The notes beneath the pieces are model-generated. The model saw only the letters and a program-made list of their open reading frames with translations. It was not told the origin of the DNA and did not search any database. From assembly GCA_022800625.1 (NCBI GenBank), contig JAAWQR010000019.1, positions 1-47,570 of the forward strand: a stretch of 47,570 bases of DNA. The letters run 5' to 3'. How positions within the stretch are numbered: position 1 is the first letter of the stretch; each line of letters starts with the position of its first letter. Source of the DNA: Clostridiales bacterium. Its GTDB lineage: Bacteria > Bacillota > Clostridia > Oscillospirales > CAG-272. Below, piece by piece: positions 23,429-31,240 of the stretch. Both the position numbers and the translations under genes were made by a program.

Positions 23429-23668
23429 TCAGATTTTACCCTTTATATTTGCATCAAAAAATTCGTCCACAGTATCCGGCGTTACCGAATAAAATTTGTC
23501 GTCTACAGTTACACAAACTCCGTCCCGGCATTTTCCCATGCAGAATGTTCCGGCAAGCTCAACCTTATCACCCAAATCATTTTCATGAATAAGATACTGA
23601 AGCTGTTCTACAACCTGACGTGAGCCTTTAATGTGACATGAGGATCCGATACATACCGTAATTTTCAT
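23429..23668 (-). CDS. NuoE/HydC-like [2Fe-2S] thioredoxin-fold protein, copy 1
   Basis: A 79-residue protein with Cys6, Cys11, Cys43 and Cys47 in the motifs CIGSSC and CMGKC, the minimal thioredoxin-like [2Fe-2S] ferredoxin fold. It is a close relative of the protein at 22990 (shared GSSCH(I/L)KGS and VTVDD). A clear GGAG ribosome site precedes the ATG. It lies between the kinase-like gene and the second copy, and is probably part of the same minus-strand operon as the hydrogenase genes. The electron partner is not known. Confidence 0.85.
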   Translation of the reverse strand: MKITVCIGSSCHIKGSRQVVEQLQYLIHENDLGDKVELAGTFCMGKCRDGVCVTVDDKFYSVTPDTVDEFFDANIKGKI

Positions 23669-23716
23669 AATAATCTCCGCCCTTTCCTAAGGTTATTTAT
23701 TTATAAAACTTCCGCT

Positions 23717-24466
23717 TTATTCGTAATCTACAACATCGATCCAAGAATTGAGGAATTCGCGCTCCGCAGCATTGCCCTTTACTGTCTGTGAAGCCGCAAC
23801 GATCGGCATCCATTTCTGAACATACTGCTTCGGAGTATCGCTCTTTTTGCAGAAAATATCAAGATATTTTTTTGCACCCTCGATATCGCCGTTCAGCCAA
23901 AAAAGCAGATATGTTCTTGCAGCATCCGCAGACGCATTTCCCTGTGTCGCATGAGACCAGTCGATAATATACATTGTTCCGTCATCGGTAACTATGATAT
24001 TTGAGGGGTTAAAGTCGCCGTGGCAGACCTTATTATGCTTAGGCATAGCCTCAAGTCTTGTGTGAAGATCATAGCGAACAGTAGCGGAAAGATCTGTCTG
24101 TGAGATCTTGCGGTTCATTTTATCCTTAAGCTTGTTGAGCATCGGGCAGGTTTTGCCGTGCATGTTAAGCTGAAGATCAACAAACATATTGAGATACTCT
24201 TCTTTTTTATCAGGATCTTCCTGCATAAGCTGAGAGAGAGTTTTGCCCTTGATATACTCGGAAACTATAGTCCACTTTCCTTCGATCATCGTAACTTCGA
24301 GGATTTTCGGAATATTAAGCCCCGTCTCCTCAATGCGAGCCTGATTCAAAGCTTCGTTGAGAACATCTGCCTTTGAATAATCCTCACTGAAAACCTTAAG
24401 GCAGCGCTCACCGTCACGATATACGGTCTTATTGTTTCTTACTGCGATCATTCTGTCAAAATTCAT
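23717..24466 (-). CDS. APH/choline-kinase-fold phosphotransferase
   Basis: A 249-residue protein of the aminoglycoside phosphotransferase/choline kinase fold. The catalytic loop is CHGDFNPSNII (His149, Asp151, Asn156) and the metal-binding motif is YIIDWSHA (Asp169). The N-lobe has a WTIVSEYIKGKTL hinge. Substrate is unknown: the fold covers antibiotic, choline, homoserine and sugar kinases. There is no sign of a resistance context. It lies between adhE (127 bp upstream) and the [2Fe-2S] genes, which is unexpected for a resistance gene and suggests a metabolic role. Confidence 0.8.
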   Translation of the reverse strand: MNFDRMIAVRNNKTVYRDGERCLKVFSEDYSKADVLNEALNQARIEETGLNIPKILEVTMIEGKWTIVSEYIKGKTLSQLMQEDPDKKEEYLNMFVDLQLNMHGKTCPMLNKLKDKMNRKISQTDLSATVRYDLHTRLEAMPKHNKVCHGDFNPSNIIVTDDGTMYIIDWSHATQGNASADAARTYLLFWLNGDIEGAKKYLDIFCKKSDTPKQYVQKWMPIVAASQTVKGNAAEREFLNSWIDVVDYE

Positions 24467-24544
24467 ACAAATCTCCGTTCCGCCGCTGAAGCGGCTAAAA
24501 ATATTCGATGCTTTCGATACTGCACAAATGCAGACAAAGCAGTG

Positions 24545-24578
24545 CGGCGCGGAGGAAGAGCGGCAAGCTCCTCCGCCA
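24545..24578 (-). terminator. Hairpin after adhE
   Basis: GGCGGAGGA and TCCTCCGCGCC form a G/C-rich stem on the minus strand 3' of adhE. The tail is T-poor (GCACTGCTTTG), so it may only partly terminate and allow read-through to the kinase gene. Confidence 0.5.
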
Positions 24579-24593
24579 CGCTGATTTTAGGTA

Positions 24594-27311
24594 TTATGCC
24601 TTCTTAGAAGCGCTCTTTCCCTTGCGGTATGCCTGCTTAAAGCTGTCGCCGGCTGTTGCTGTTTCAATATCAGCTGCGCTCGGCGTCTCAGCCTCTGTAA
24701 AGTGACGTCCGCCGTAATAAGCGTTGAGATACATCTGCTTAATTTCGCTCATCAGAGGATATCTCGGGTTAGCGCCTGTGCACTGGTCGTCAAACGCCTG
24801 CTCTGTCATCTCATCAAGACGGTCAAGGAAGTTCTTCTCATCGATATCGTAATCCTTGATTGACTCGCGGATGCCGACTTTTGACTTGAGATCGTTTATA
24901 CCCTTTATGAGATTTTCAAGCTTCTCTTCATCTGTTTTTCCGCCGAATCCAAGATAATCCGCAACCTCTGCATAACGTGCGAGAGTATGAGGATGATCGT
25001 ACTGTGAGAATGTACCCATCTTTGCGGGAACTTCAGCGGCATTAAATCTGAGAACCTCTTCGATCATAAGAGCGTTTGCAACACCGTGCGGGAGGTGATG
25101 GAATGCGCCGAGCTTATGAGCCATTGAGTGGCAGACTCCGAGGAATGCGTTAGCAAAAGCCATACCTGCCATCGTAGCTGCATTTGCCATCTTTTCACGC
25201 GCTTCGATATCTGTCTGACCGTTGTCATATGCACGCGGCAGATACTCAAATATAGTCTTAAGAGCCTTAAGTGCAAGACCGTCTGTATAATCTGTAGCCA
25301 TAACAGATGCGTATGCTTCAAGAGCATGAGTTACAGCATCAATACCCGACGCAGCCGTAAGTCCGCGTGGTGCGCTCATATGGAAGTCCGTATCGATTAT
25401 AGCCATATTCGGTAGGAGCTGATAGTCGGCAAGCGGATACTTAACACCTGTCTGCTCATCGGTAATAACTGCAAACGGAGTAACCTCAGAGCCTGTTCCC
25501 GCTGACGTCGGTACAGCAATGAAGTAAGCCTTTTCGCCCATCTTCGGGAAAGTATAAACTCTCTTGCGGATATCGATAAATCTCATCGCCATATCCATGA
25601 AGTCAGCTTCGGGATGCTCATACATTACCCACATGATCTTTGCAGCATCCATAGCCGAACCGCCGCCGAGCGCGATAATGCAGTCAGGCTCGAATACTCT
25701 CATCTGAGCCGTACCTTCCTTAGCGCAGGCAAGCGTCGGATCGGGAGCAACATCGAAGAATGTAGTATGCTGAATTCCCATCTCGTCGAGCTTATCTGTT
25801 ATCGGCTTTGAATAACCGTTATGATAGAGGAAGCTGTCGGTTACGATAAACGCGCGCTTCTTGCCCATTACATTTTTAAGCTCATCAAGAGCAACAGGCA
25901 GGCATCCCTTCTTGATATAAACCTTTTCAGGCGCTCTGAACCACAGCATGTTTTCTCTCCTCTCGGCGACTGTCTTGATATTGATAAGGTGCTTAACCCC
26001 GACGTTTTCGGATACGCTGTTTCCGCCCCATGAGCCGCAGCCGAGCGTCAGCGACGGAGCGAGCTTGAAGTTATAAAGATCTCCGATTCCTCCGTGAGAT
26101 GACGGAGTATTTACAAGAATACGGCATGTTTTCATTCTTGCAGCAAACTCGTCAAGCTTTTCTTTTTCAGTTACTGCGTTCAGATAAATAGATGAAGTGT
26201 GACCGTATCCGCCGTCTGCGATAAGATGCTCCGCCTTATCGAAAGCGTCCTTAATATCTTCAGCCTTATACATTGCCAGGACCGGCGAAAGCTTTTCATG
26301 AGCAAATTCCTCGCTCAACTCAACGCTTTCAACCTCACCGATGAGTATTTTTGTTCCTTCGGGAACAGTAACGCCTGCAAGATCAGCTATGCGGTGTGCG
26401 CTCTGTCCGACGATCTTAGCGTTAAGTGCGCCGTTAATAAGGATCGTCTTTCTGACCTTTTCAGTTTCATCAGCCTTGAGGAAATAGCAGCCTCTTGAAG
26501 CAAACTCTGCCTTCGCAGCGTCATATACGTTCTTGTGCACAATAACAGACTGTTCGGACGCACAGATCATTCCGTTGTCAAATGTCTTTGAGTGAATGAT
26601 CGAGTTTACTGCGAGAATTATATCGGCAGTTTCGTCGATAATAGCGGGAGTATTTCCGGCGCCGACACCGAGTGCAGGCTTGCCTGATGAATAAGCAGCC
26701 TTAACCATTCCGGGACCGCCTGTTGCAAGAATGATATCAGCTTCCTTCATAACGAGATTTGTCATATCAAGGCTCGGAACATCGATCCATGAGATAATTT
26801 CTTCGGGCGCTCCTGCCGCAACAGCTGCGTCAAGTACAATCTTTGCAGCAGCTATCGTTGAAGCCTTTGCTCTCGGGTGAGGGCTGATTATGATAGCATT
26901 ACGTGTCTTAAGTGCAATCAAGGTTTTAAATATTGCGGTAGAGGTCGGGTTTGTAGTGGGAATAACGGCAGCAATAACGCCGATCGGCTCTGCGATCTTC
27001 TTGATTCCGTATGCGCTGTCCTCTTCTATAACGCCGCAGGTCTTTGTATCCTTGTATGCGTTATATATATATTCGGCAGCATAGTTATTCTTGATAACTT
27101 TATCTTCCACAATACCCATGCCTGTTTCTTCAACAGCCATTTTTGCAAGCGGAATTCTCTGCTTGTTAGCGGCAGATGCAGCGGCCAAGAAAATCTTATC
27201 CACCTGCTCCTGCGTATATGTTGCATACTTTCTCTGAGCTTCCTTTACTCTTGCCAGTGTTTCTTCAAGAGCTTCAACACTGTCAACGATCTTTCTTTCA
27301 TTAGTTGCCAT
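24594..27311 (-). CDS. adhE: Bifunctional acetaldehyde-CoA/alcohol dehydrogenase
   Basis: A 905-residue fusion that turns acetyl-CoA into ethanol with two NADH, recycling NAD+ in fermentation. The N-terminal aldehyde dehydrogenase domain has the catalytic Cys250 (NGMICASEQSV). The C-terminal iron-type alcohol dehydrogenase has the nucleotide site ALGGGSAMDAAK and the metal ligands in DAVTHALEAY and CHSMAHKLGAFHHLPHG. Length fits AdhE, and such proteins normally form spirosome filaments. GGAGG lies before the ATG. It starts 23 bp after rex and so is probably under direct Rex control together with it. The C-terminus carries a short basic Ser/Lys tail. Confidence 0.97.
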   Translation of the reverse strand: MATNERKIVDSVEALEETLARVKEAQRKYATYTQEQVDKIFLAAASAANKQRIPLAKMAVEETGMGIVEDKVIKNNYAAEYIYNAYKDTKTCGVIEEDSAYGIKKIAEPIGVIAAVIPTTNPTSTAIFKTLIALKTRNAIIISPHPRAKASTIAAAKIVLDAAVAAGAPEEIISWIDVPSLDMTNLVMKEADIILATGGPGMVKAAYSSGKPALGVGAGNTPAIIDETADIILAVNSIIHSKTFDNGMICASEQSVIVHKNVYDAAKAEFASRGCYFLKADETEKVRKTILINGALNAKIVGQSAHRIADLAGVTVPEGTKILIGEVESVELSEEFAHEKLSPVLAMYKAEDIKDAFDKAEHLIADGGYGHTSSIYLNAVTEKEKLDEFAARMKTCRILVNTPSSHGGIGDLYNFKLAPSLTLGCGSWGGNSVSENVGVKHLINIKTVAERRENMLWFRAPEKVYIKKGCLPVALDELKNVMGKKRAFIVTDSFLYHNGYSKPITDKLDEMGIQHTTFFDVAPDPTLACAKEGTAQMRVFEPDCIIALGGGSAMDAAKIMWVMYEHPEADFMDMAMRFIDIRKRVYTFPKMGEKAYFIAVPTSAGTGSEVTPFAVITDEQTGVKYPLADYQLLPNMAIIDTDFHMSAPRGLTAASGIDAVTHALEAYASVMATDYTDGLALKALKTIFEYLPRAYDNGQTDIEAREKMANAATMAGMAFANAFLGVCHSMAHKLGAFHHLPHGVANALMIEEVLRFNAAEVPAKMGTFSQYDHPHTLARYAEVADYLGFGGKTDEEKLENLIKGINDLKSKVGIRESIKDYDIDEKNFLDRLDEMTEQAFDDQCTGANPRYPLMSEIKQMYLNAYYGGRHFTEAETPSAADIETATAGDSFKQAYRKGKSASKKA

Positions 27312-27334
27312 ATATGACCTCCAAAAATTGATAA

Positions 27335-27949
27335 CTATTTTATTTGCATCTTCAGATGCGCAAGGGACAGAGCCATATTTTCATATTGAATAACGACTCC
27401 GTCTGGTTTTGTCAGCCGACACGGCGCAAAGCACCATATCGCACGTATCCCGTTTTTTGCAAGACAGTCGCATGCCTCCTGAGCCGCGCCTACAGGGACA
27501 GCTATTATCCCGATATTTACGTCATTTTCGGCGCAAAAAGGAGACATCATCCCAATCTCGAATATCGGATTTCCCTTGGGTGAATATTCAGTCTCACTCA
27601 CGGCAATATCAAACGCCGCAGCAATTTTAAGTCCGTAATCCGAAAATCCTTCGTAGTCAAGCAGCGCGCGCCCGAGCTTCCCTGCCCCGACGATCACTGC
27701 CGTTCCGTTCTTTCTGTCTAAAAAGCTCCCTAAGCTGTCGATAAGAACCGTTGTCTGATATCCTGTTTTCGGTTTTCCCGAGCCGCACAGAGAACTGAGA
27801 TCCTTTCTGACCTGAACCTCTCCGAAACCAAGCTCACGTGCAATAGCCGTAGCCGATATATTCCGAATATTCGGCGGAAGGCTTCGCAGATACCGCAAAT
27901 ATGCGGGAATCCTTCCGAGAGCGGCTTTAGATATCTCGCAATTCGGCAA
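27335..27949 (-). CDS. rex: Redox-sensing transcriptional repressor Rex
   Basis: A 204-residue regulator that senses the NADH/NAD+ ratio and represses fermentation genes when NADH is low. The N-terminal winged helix covers about residues 1-75 (RIPAYLRYLRSL, GFGEVQVRKDLSSL). The NAD(H)-binding fold begins with AVIVGAGKLGRAL (84-96), and a C-terminal domain-swap helix ends the chain. The start is TTG at 27949, preceded by GGAGGTG at 5 nt. adhE follows directly, so Rex probably controls its own operon. A candidate operator is at 28032-28062. Confidence 0.95.
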   Translation of the reverse strand: MPNCEISKAALGRIPAYLRYLRSLPPNIRNISATAIARELGFGEVQVRKDLSSLCGSGKPKTGYQTTVLIDSLGSFLDRKNGTAVIVGAGKLGRALLDYEGFSDYGLKIAAAFDIAVSETEYSPKGNPIFEIGMMSPFCAENDVNIGIIAVPVGAAQEACDCLAKNGIRAIWCFAPCRLTKPDGVVIQYENMALSLAHLKMQIK

Positions 27950-28031
27950 GAGAACACCTCCCTACAGATGAAGATTTACTTTTTACTCTATTATTTTATC
28001 GCAAAAATTATGTTTTGGGAATTGCTTCTTT

Positions 28032-28062
28032 GTTATATCGGTATTGTATATATCGATATAAC
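28032..28062. promoter_or_regulatory. Inverted repeat upstream of rex-adhE, possible operator
   Basis: GTTATATCG (28032-28040) and CGATATAAC (28054-28062) are perfect arms separated by 13 nt, about 80 bp upstream of the rex start. The half site TTGTTA resembles part of the Rex consensus, but the arms are not the standard TTGTTAA-N4-TTAACAA. Confidence 0.4.
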
Positions 28063-28073
28063 CCGTATCGAAA

Positions 28074-28125
28074 CAAAAAGGCGCCCTTGCACAGCAGTAA
28101 AGTCGTTACTGAATTCAGGCGCCCG
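28074..28125 (-). terminator. Terminator after the Na/Pi cotransporter gene
   Basis: On the minus strand GGGCGCC...GGGCGCC pair as self-complementary GGCGCC ends, with an inner CAGTAA/TTACTG stem, followed by TTTTTG. Confidence 0.65.
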
Positions 28126-28186
28126 CTATGCGATTTAGTTCGGAATTATTTTATAATTAAAACGGAAAGTGTATTAAAATCTGAGC

Positions 28187-29938
28187 TTATGTCAAGCTGA
28201 ATTTTTCATCATACAATTTAAACTTGCGCTTGAAATCTCCGCTTTCCTGATTTTTCACAGTATTCAGATACTCATGCGTATCAAATGTGCCGTGTCTTGA
28301 TTCAATAACCGCAACTGCGATATTAGAGCAGTGGTCGGAAACTCTTTCATAGCACGTCAAAAGGTCGCTGAGCGCAAAGCCAAGCTCCTTCGAGCAGTTT
28401 CCGCTGCGAAGTCTTGCGTTGTGATTTCTCTTTATTTCAAATATAAGCTTATCTATTACCTGTTCAAGAGGTTCAACTGAAGAAGCGATTCCAAGGTCGC
28501 TCTTTTCAAACGCTTCTGATGTTATATTAAGTATTTCGGTAATAGCTTCGGCAAGCTTTGCAATCTCACGATTTGCATCAGCAGAGAAAGAATCTTTCTT
28601 TTCATAAAGCTCTCGTCCGACTTTCACAAGATTCACGGCATAGTCGCCAATCCTCTCAAAATCATCTATTGTGTGAAGCACCTCAGATACCGTTTTCGAA
28701 TCGGCATCGGAAAGAGCGATCTTTGAGAGCTTCATCATATATGTACCGAGCTGATCTTCAAACAAGTCGATTCGTGACTCCATTTTCGATACTTCCGCAG
28801 CATGCTTTTCATCAAAATTATCAAGCAGCTTCATCGCTTTAAAGAGAGCATCTTTGGAAAGCATGCACATATCAACTACGGAATCGAAGGATTTTCGAAC
28901 CGCCATCGTCGGAATTTTAAGAAGTCTGTCATCAAGAATAACGCTCGGCAAATCTTCTTTTTCTTTATCCGATATGATTTTATTCGTAGCAGCTTCAATT
29001 TGTTTTGTAAACGGAACCATAATAGCAGTAGTTACCACATTAAATATCGTATGAACGACCGCTATCATAACGGGGGAAATGTTTTTATCGGTAAACGACC
29101 AGCGGAACACCGCGTTTCCGATACAGAACGGCACAAGGCAGATAGCCGTACCGACGATTTTCATTGCAAAATGTACAAACGCAACTTTTTTTGCATTCTT
29201 TTTAACACCGACACTTGAAATAAGCGCGGTTGCCGAAGTACCGATATTCTGTCCCATGATTATCGGGATAGCCATACCGTATGTAATTCCGCCGGACATT
29301 GAAAGAGCCTGCAATATTGCAACGGATGCGGCAGAGCTTTGAATAATACCCGTAAAAACCGTTCCGATGAGCAGAGCCAGCAGAGGATTATTAAAGGTTG
29401 TCAGCAGATTTACGAATTCGGGCATTTCGGAAAGCGGCTCCATTGAGCTTGACATCATTTCCATGCCGTACATCAAAACCGCAAAACCGAGAAGTGTCGT
29501 ACCGATATTTTTGCGGTTCTCCTTCTTGCCGAACATTATCATAATGATACCGACAAGAGCGAACAGAGGTGAAAAGTTCTCCGGCTTCAGAAAATTGATC
29601 CAAAGCACAGAGCTGTTGATGCTTGCAAGGCTGAGTATCCATGATGTGAGCGTTGTACCGACGTTAGATCCGAGCAGAATACAAATAGTTTGTCCGAATT
29701 CAAGAATACCGGAGTTTACGAGACCGATAAGCATAACCGATACAGCTGAAGATGACTGAACGGCAACTGCAAGTCCCGCACCGAACAGTATAGACACGAT
29801 CTTGTTTTGCGTAACCTTTTTAAGGTTTCTGTTTAATTTTCCGTTTGACGATTTTTCAAGACCGTCGGACATTACCTGCATTCCGTACAAAAAAAATGCA
29901 AGACCGCCGAGAAGCGACACAAGTGAAAATATATCCAC
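28187..29938 (-). CDS. Na+/phosphate cotransporter family protein with PhoU-like domain
   Basis: A 583-residue membrane protein. The first 310 residues hold about eight to nine hydrophobic segments with the paired signature QSSSAVSVMLIG and QSSAASVAILQA that defines the NptA/PNaS family. About residues 340-560 form a helical PhoU-like domain (ADSKTVSEVLHTIDDFERIGDYAVNL and ACYERVSDHCSN-type repeat). It most likely takes up phosphate with sodium. The start is GTG at 29938 with AAAGGGGAA upstream; the first residues MDIFSLVSLLGGLAFFLYGM fit family N-termini. It appears to be monocistronic and ends at a hairpin before rex. Confidence 0.9.
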   Translation of the reverse strand: MDIFSLVSLLGGLAFFLYGMQVMSDGLEKSSNGKLNRNLKKVTQNKIVSILFGAGLAVAVQSSSAVSVMLIGLVNSGILEFGQTICILLGSNVGTTLTSWILSLASINSSVLWINFLKPENFSPLFALVGIIMIMFGKKENRKNIGTTLLGFAVLMYGMEMMSSSMEPLSEMPEFVNLLTTFNNPLLALLIGTVFTGIIQSSAASVAILQALSMSGGITYGMAIPIIMGQNIGTSATALISSVGVKKNAKKVAFVHFAMKIVGTAICLVPFCIGNAVFRWSFTDKNISPVMIAVVHTIFNVVTTAIMVPFTKQIEAATNKIISDKEKEDLPSVILDDRLLKIPTMAVRKSFDSVVDMCMLSKDALFKAMKLLDNFDEKHAAEVSKMESRIDLFEDQLGTYMMKLSKIALSDADSKTVSEVLHTIDDFERIGDYAVNLVKVGRELYEKKDSFSADANREIAKLAEAITEILNITSEAFEKSDLGIASSVEPLEQVIDKLIFEIKRNHNARLRSGNCSKELGFALSDLLTCYERVSDHCSNIAVAVIESRHGTFDTHEYLNTVKNQESGDFKRKFKLYDEKFSLT

Positions 29939-30248
29939 CGTAAAAATTCCCCTTTCCGAGCTATACTACAATTATATCACAAAAAAATCGTTCAGTATAG
30001 TATCTTTAGAAAATATTTTTTGGCAGGTTGTAAATTCTGCATACTGCAACCTTTATTGAAACATATAAAACCTGAAATTCGCCCTGAACAGCTCATATGT
30101 CGAGCTTTATAAGCTCGCGAGTATGTTTTGCCGATTCTTTTCGTTCAGTATAAAAATATTTACATCTAAAAGTGTCAAGCTTTCGAGACACAAATCAAAA
30201 GCGTAATTTTTCATAGGAAGTTAACTGAATAAACAATTATGATTCTTC
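29939..30248. other. Gap of 310 bp with no gene
   Basis: A/T-rich. It should contain the NptA-type gene promoter. A perfect hairpin CGAGCTT-TAT-AAGCTCG lies at 30102-30118 without a T-tract. Nothing else is recognised. Confidence 0.5.
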
Positions 30249-30581
30249 CTACGGACAGCAAACAGCGCATGGCTTGTAAAAATCTGTATCAAGAGTATTC
30301 AAATCAACGGGAATTTTGCTGTAAGTCAGGAACTGACAGTTCTCACAATGATATTTTTTACCTGAATTTGTGATATACACCGTAACGGATTCTACATCAG
30401 GCAGAGTCGTTGTTACATCAGAAATCATCTCGGTATTTATGATTTCATCAGAGTTTTCAACGGTATTTGCTGAAAATCCTGTACGTTCTTCAATTGTTTC
30501 TTCCCCAATATTATTTTCTGCACACCCTGATAATATGAATAAAGATGAAATTAACACACACAGTACACTGTATTTTCGCAT
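30249..30581 (-). CDS. Small lipoprotein with C-terminal Cys motif
   Basis: A 110-residue lipoprotein with lipobox ILSGC, an acidic linker, and a C-terminal motif VYITNSGKKYHCENCQFLTY followed by KPCAVCCP. This Cys pattern (YHxxxC, then PCxxC) is common at the ends of secreted clostridial proteins and resembles a small Ada-like metal-binding module. Function is unknown. It is divergently placed to the XRE regulator gene at 30691, with 109 bp between them, which may hold a shared regulatory site. Confidence 0.75.
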   Translation of the reverse strand: MRKYSVLCVLISSLFILSGCAENNIGEETIEERTGFSANTVENSDEIINTEMISDVTTTLPDVESVTVYITNSGKKYHCENCQFLTYSKIPVDLNTLDTDFYKPCAVCCP

Positions 30582-30604
30582 AATGATTTACCTCGGTCAA
30601 GCTT

Positions 30605-30637
30605 TTGCAATTTTTATTATATGGGGATTATATCCCC
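30605..30637 (+). promoter_or_regulatory. Promoter of XRE gene overlapping a GGGGAT-TAT-ATCCCC palindrome
   Basis: TTGCAA (30605-30610), 17 nt, then TTATAT (30628-30633). The palindrome GGGGATTATATCCCC (30623-30637) covers the -10 region, as expected for a repressor site. Confidence 0.5.
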
Positions 30638-30690
30638 TTATCAAGATAGATTATAACCCTCATACTATTAAATGTCAAGGGGGGATCATT

Positions 30691-30900
30691 ATGATTACGT
30701 TTGAAAAATTGTGGGAAACAATGACTGAAAAAGGCATATCTACCTATCAGCTCAGAGAAAAATGCGGAATCGACAGTAAAACAATTCGCAGACTTAAAGC
30801 CAATGAAAATGTTGAAACAAAGACGCTTGATAAACTATGCTACGTATTGTCCTGCAAGCTTGAAGACATTGCAGAATATCATGAAGATACGCCTGAATAA
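30691..30900 (+). CDS. XRE-family (Cro/CI-type) transcriptional regulator
   Basis: A 69-residue single-domain helix-turn-helix protein: MITFEKLWETM, then GISTYQLREKCGIDSKTIRRL with the recognition helix, and a C-terminal LDKLCYVLSCKLEDIAEY typical of the small HTH_26-like group. The ATG at 30691 follows AAGGGGGGATC. A longer in-frame reading from 30370 is rejected because it would run antisense through the lipoprotein gene. It may regulate itself and the divergent lipoprotein gene through the palindrome at 30623. Confidence 0.88.
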   Translation: MITFEKLWETMTEKGISTYQLREKCGIDSKTIRRLKANENVETKTLDKLCYVLSCKLEDIAEYHEDTPE

Positions 30901-30984
30901 CTCGGAGCTGCGCTTGAAGTAAAAACTATAACATTTCTATACTACGTAATTCGGCTTCACATGCCGTTAAAATCCGGATAAAAA

Positions 30985-31018
30985 GAAAAAAACTCCTGCC
31001 TAAGCAGGAGTTTTTTTC
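30985..31018. terminator. Bidirectional terminator between XRE gene and feo operon
   Basis: ACTCCTGC, loop CTAA, GCAGGAGT with seven T residues on the plus strand and an A-run on the other side, so it can act on both strands. Confidence 0.92.
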
Positions 31019-31025
31019 TGCATAT

Positions 31026-31193
31026 TCAATTTTTATGACAAGAATCTTTCATTGCACATCCGCTGCATCCGCAACCGCAGCCCTTGCCTTTTTTTCGTGC
31101 ACGTATCATACTGCATATAACTGCAGATACAACAACTATCAATACAATGCAAATAATTACGGTTGCTATATTATTTTCGATTAAGTTAAGCAT
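31026..31193 (-). CDS. FeoB-associated Cys-rich membrane protein
   Basis: A 55-residue protein: one N-terminal membrane helix (about residues 6-28, ATVIICIVLIVVVSAVI) followed by basic residues and a Cys-rich tail (KGCGCGCSGCAMKDSC). This is the layout of the small FeoB-associated proteins found after feoB in Clostridia. It probably handles iron at the inner face of the transporter, though its exact role is not established. ATG at 31193 is chosen with GGAGG upstream; the longer reading adds eight residues without a ribosome site. Confidence 0.85.
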   Translation of the reverse strand: MLNLIENNIATVIICIVLIVVVSAVICSMIRARKKGKGCGCGCSGCAMKDSCHKN

Positions 31194-31240
31194 ATCAGAA
31201 TACCTCCGTAAAGTCAAATTTTAATTTTCAATTGTTGCTG

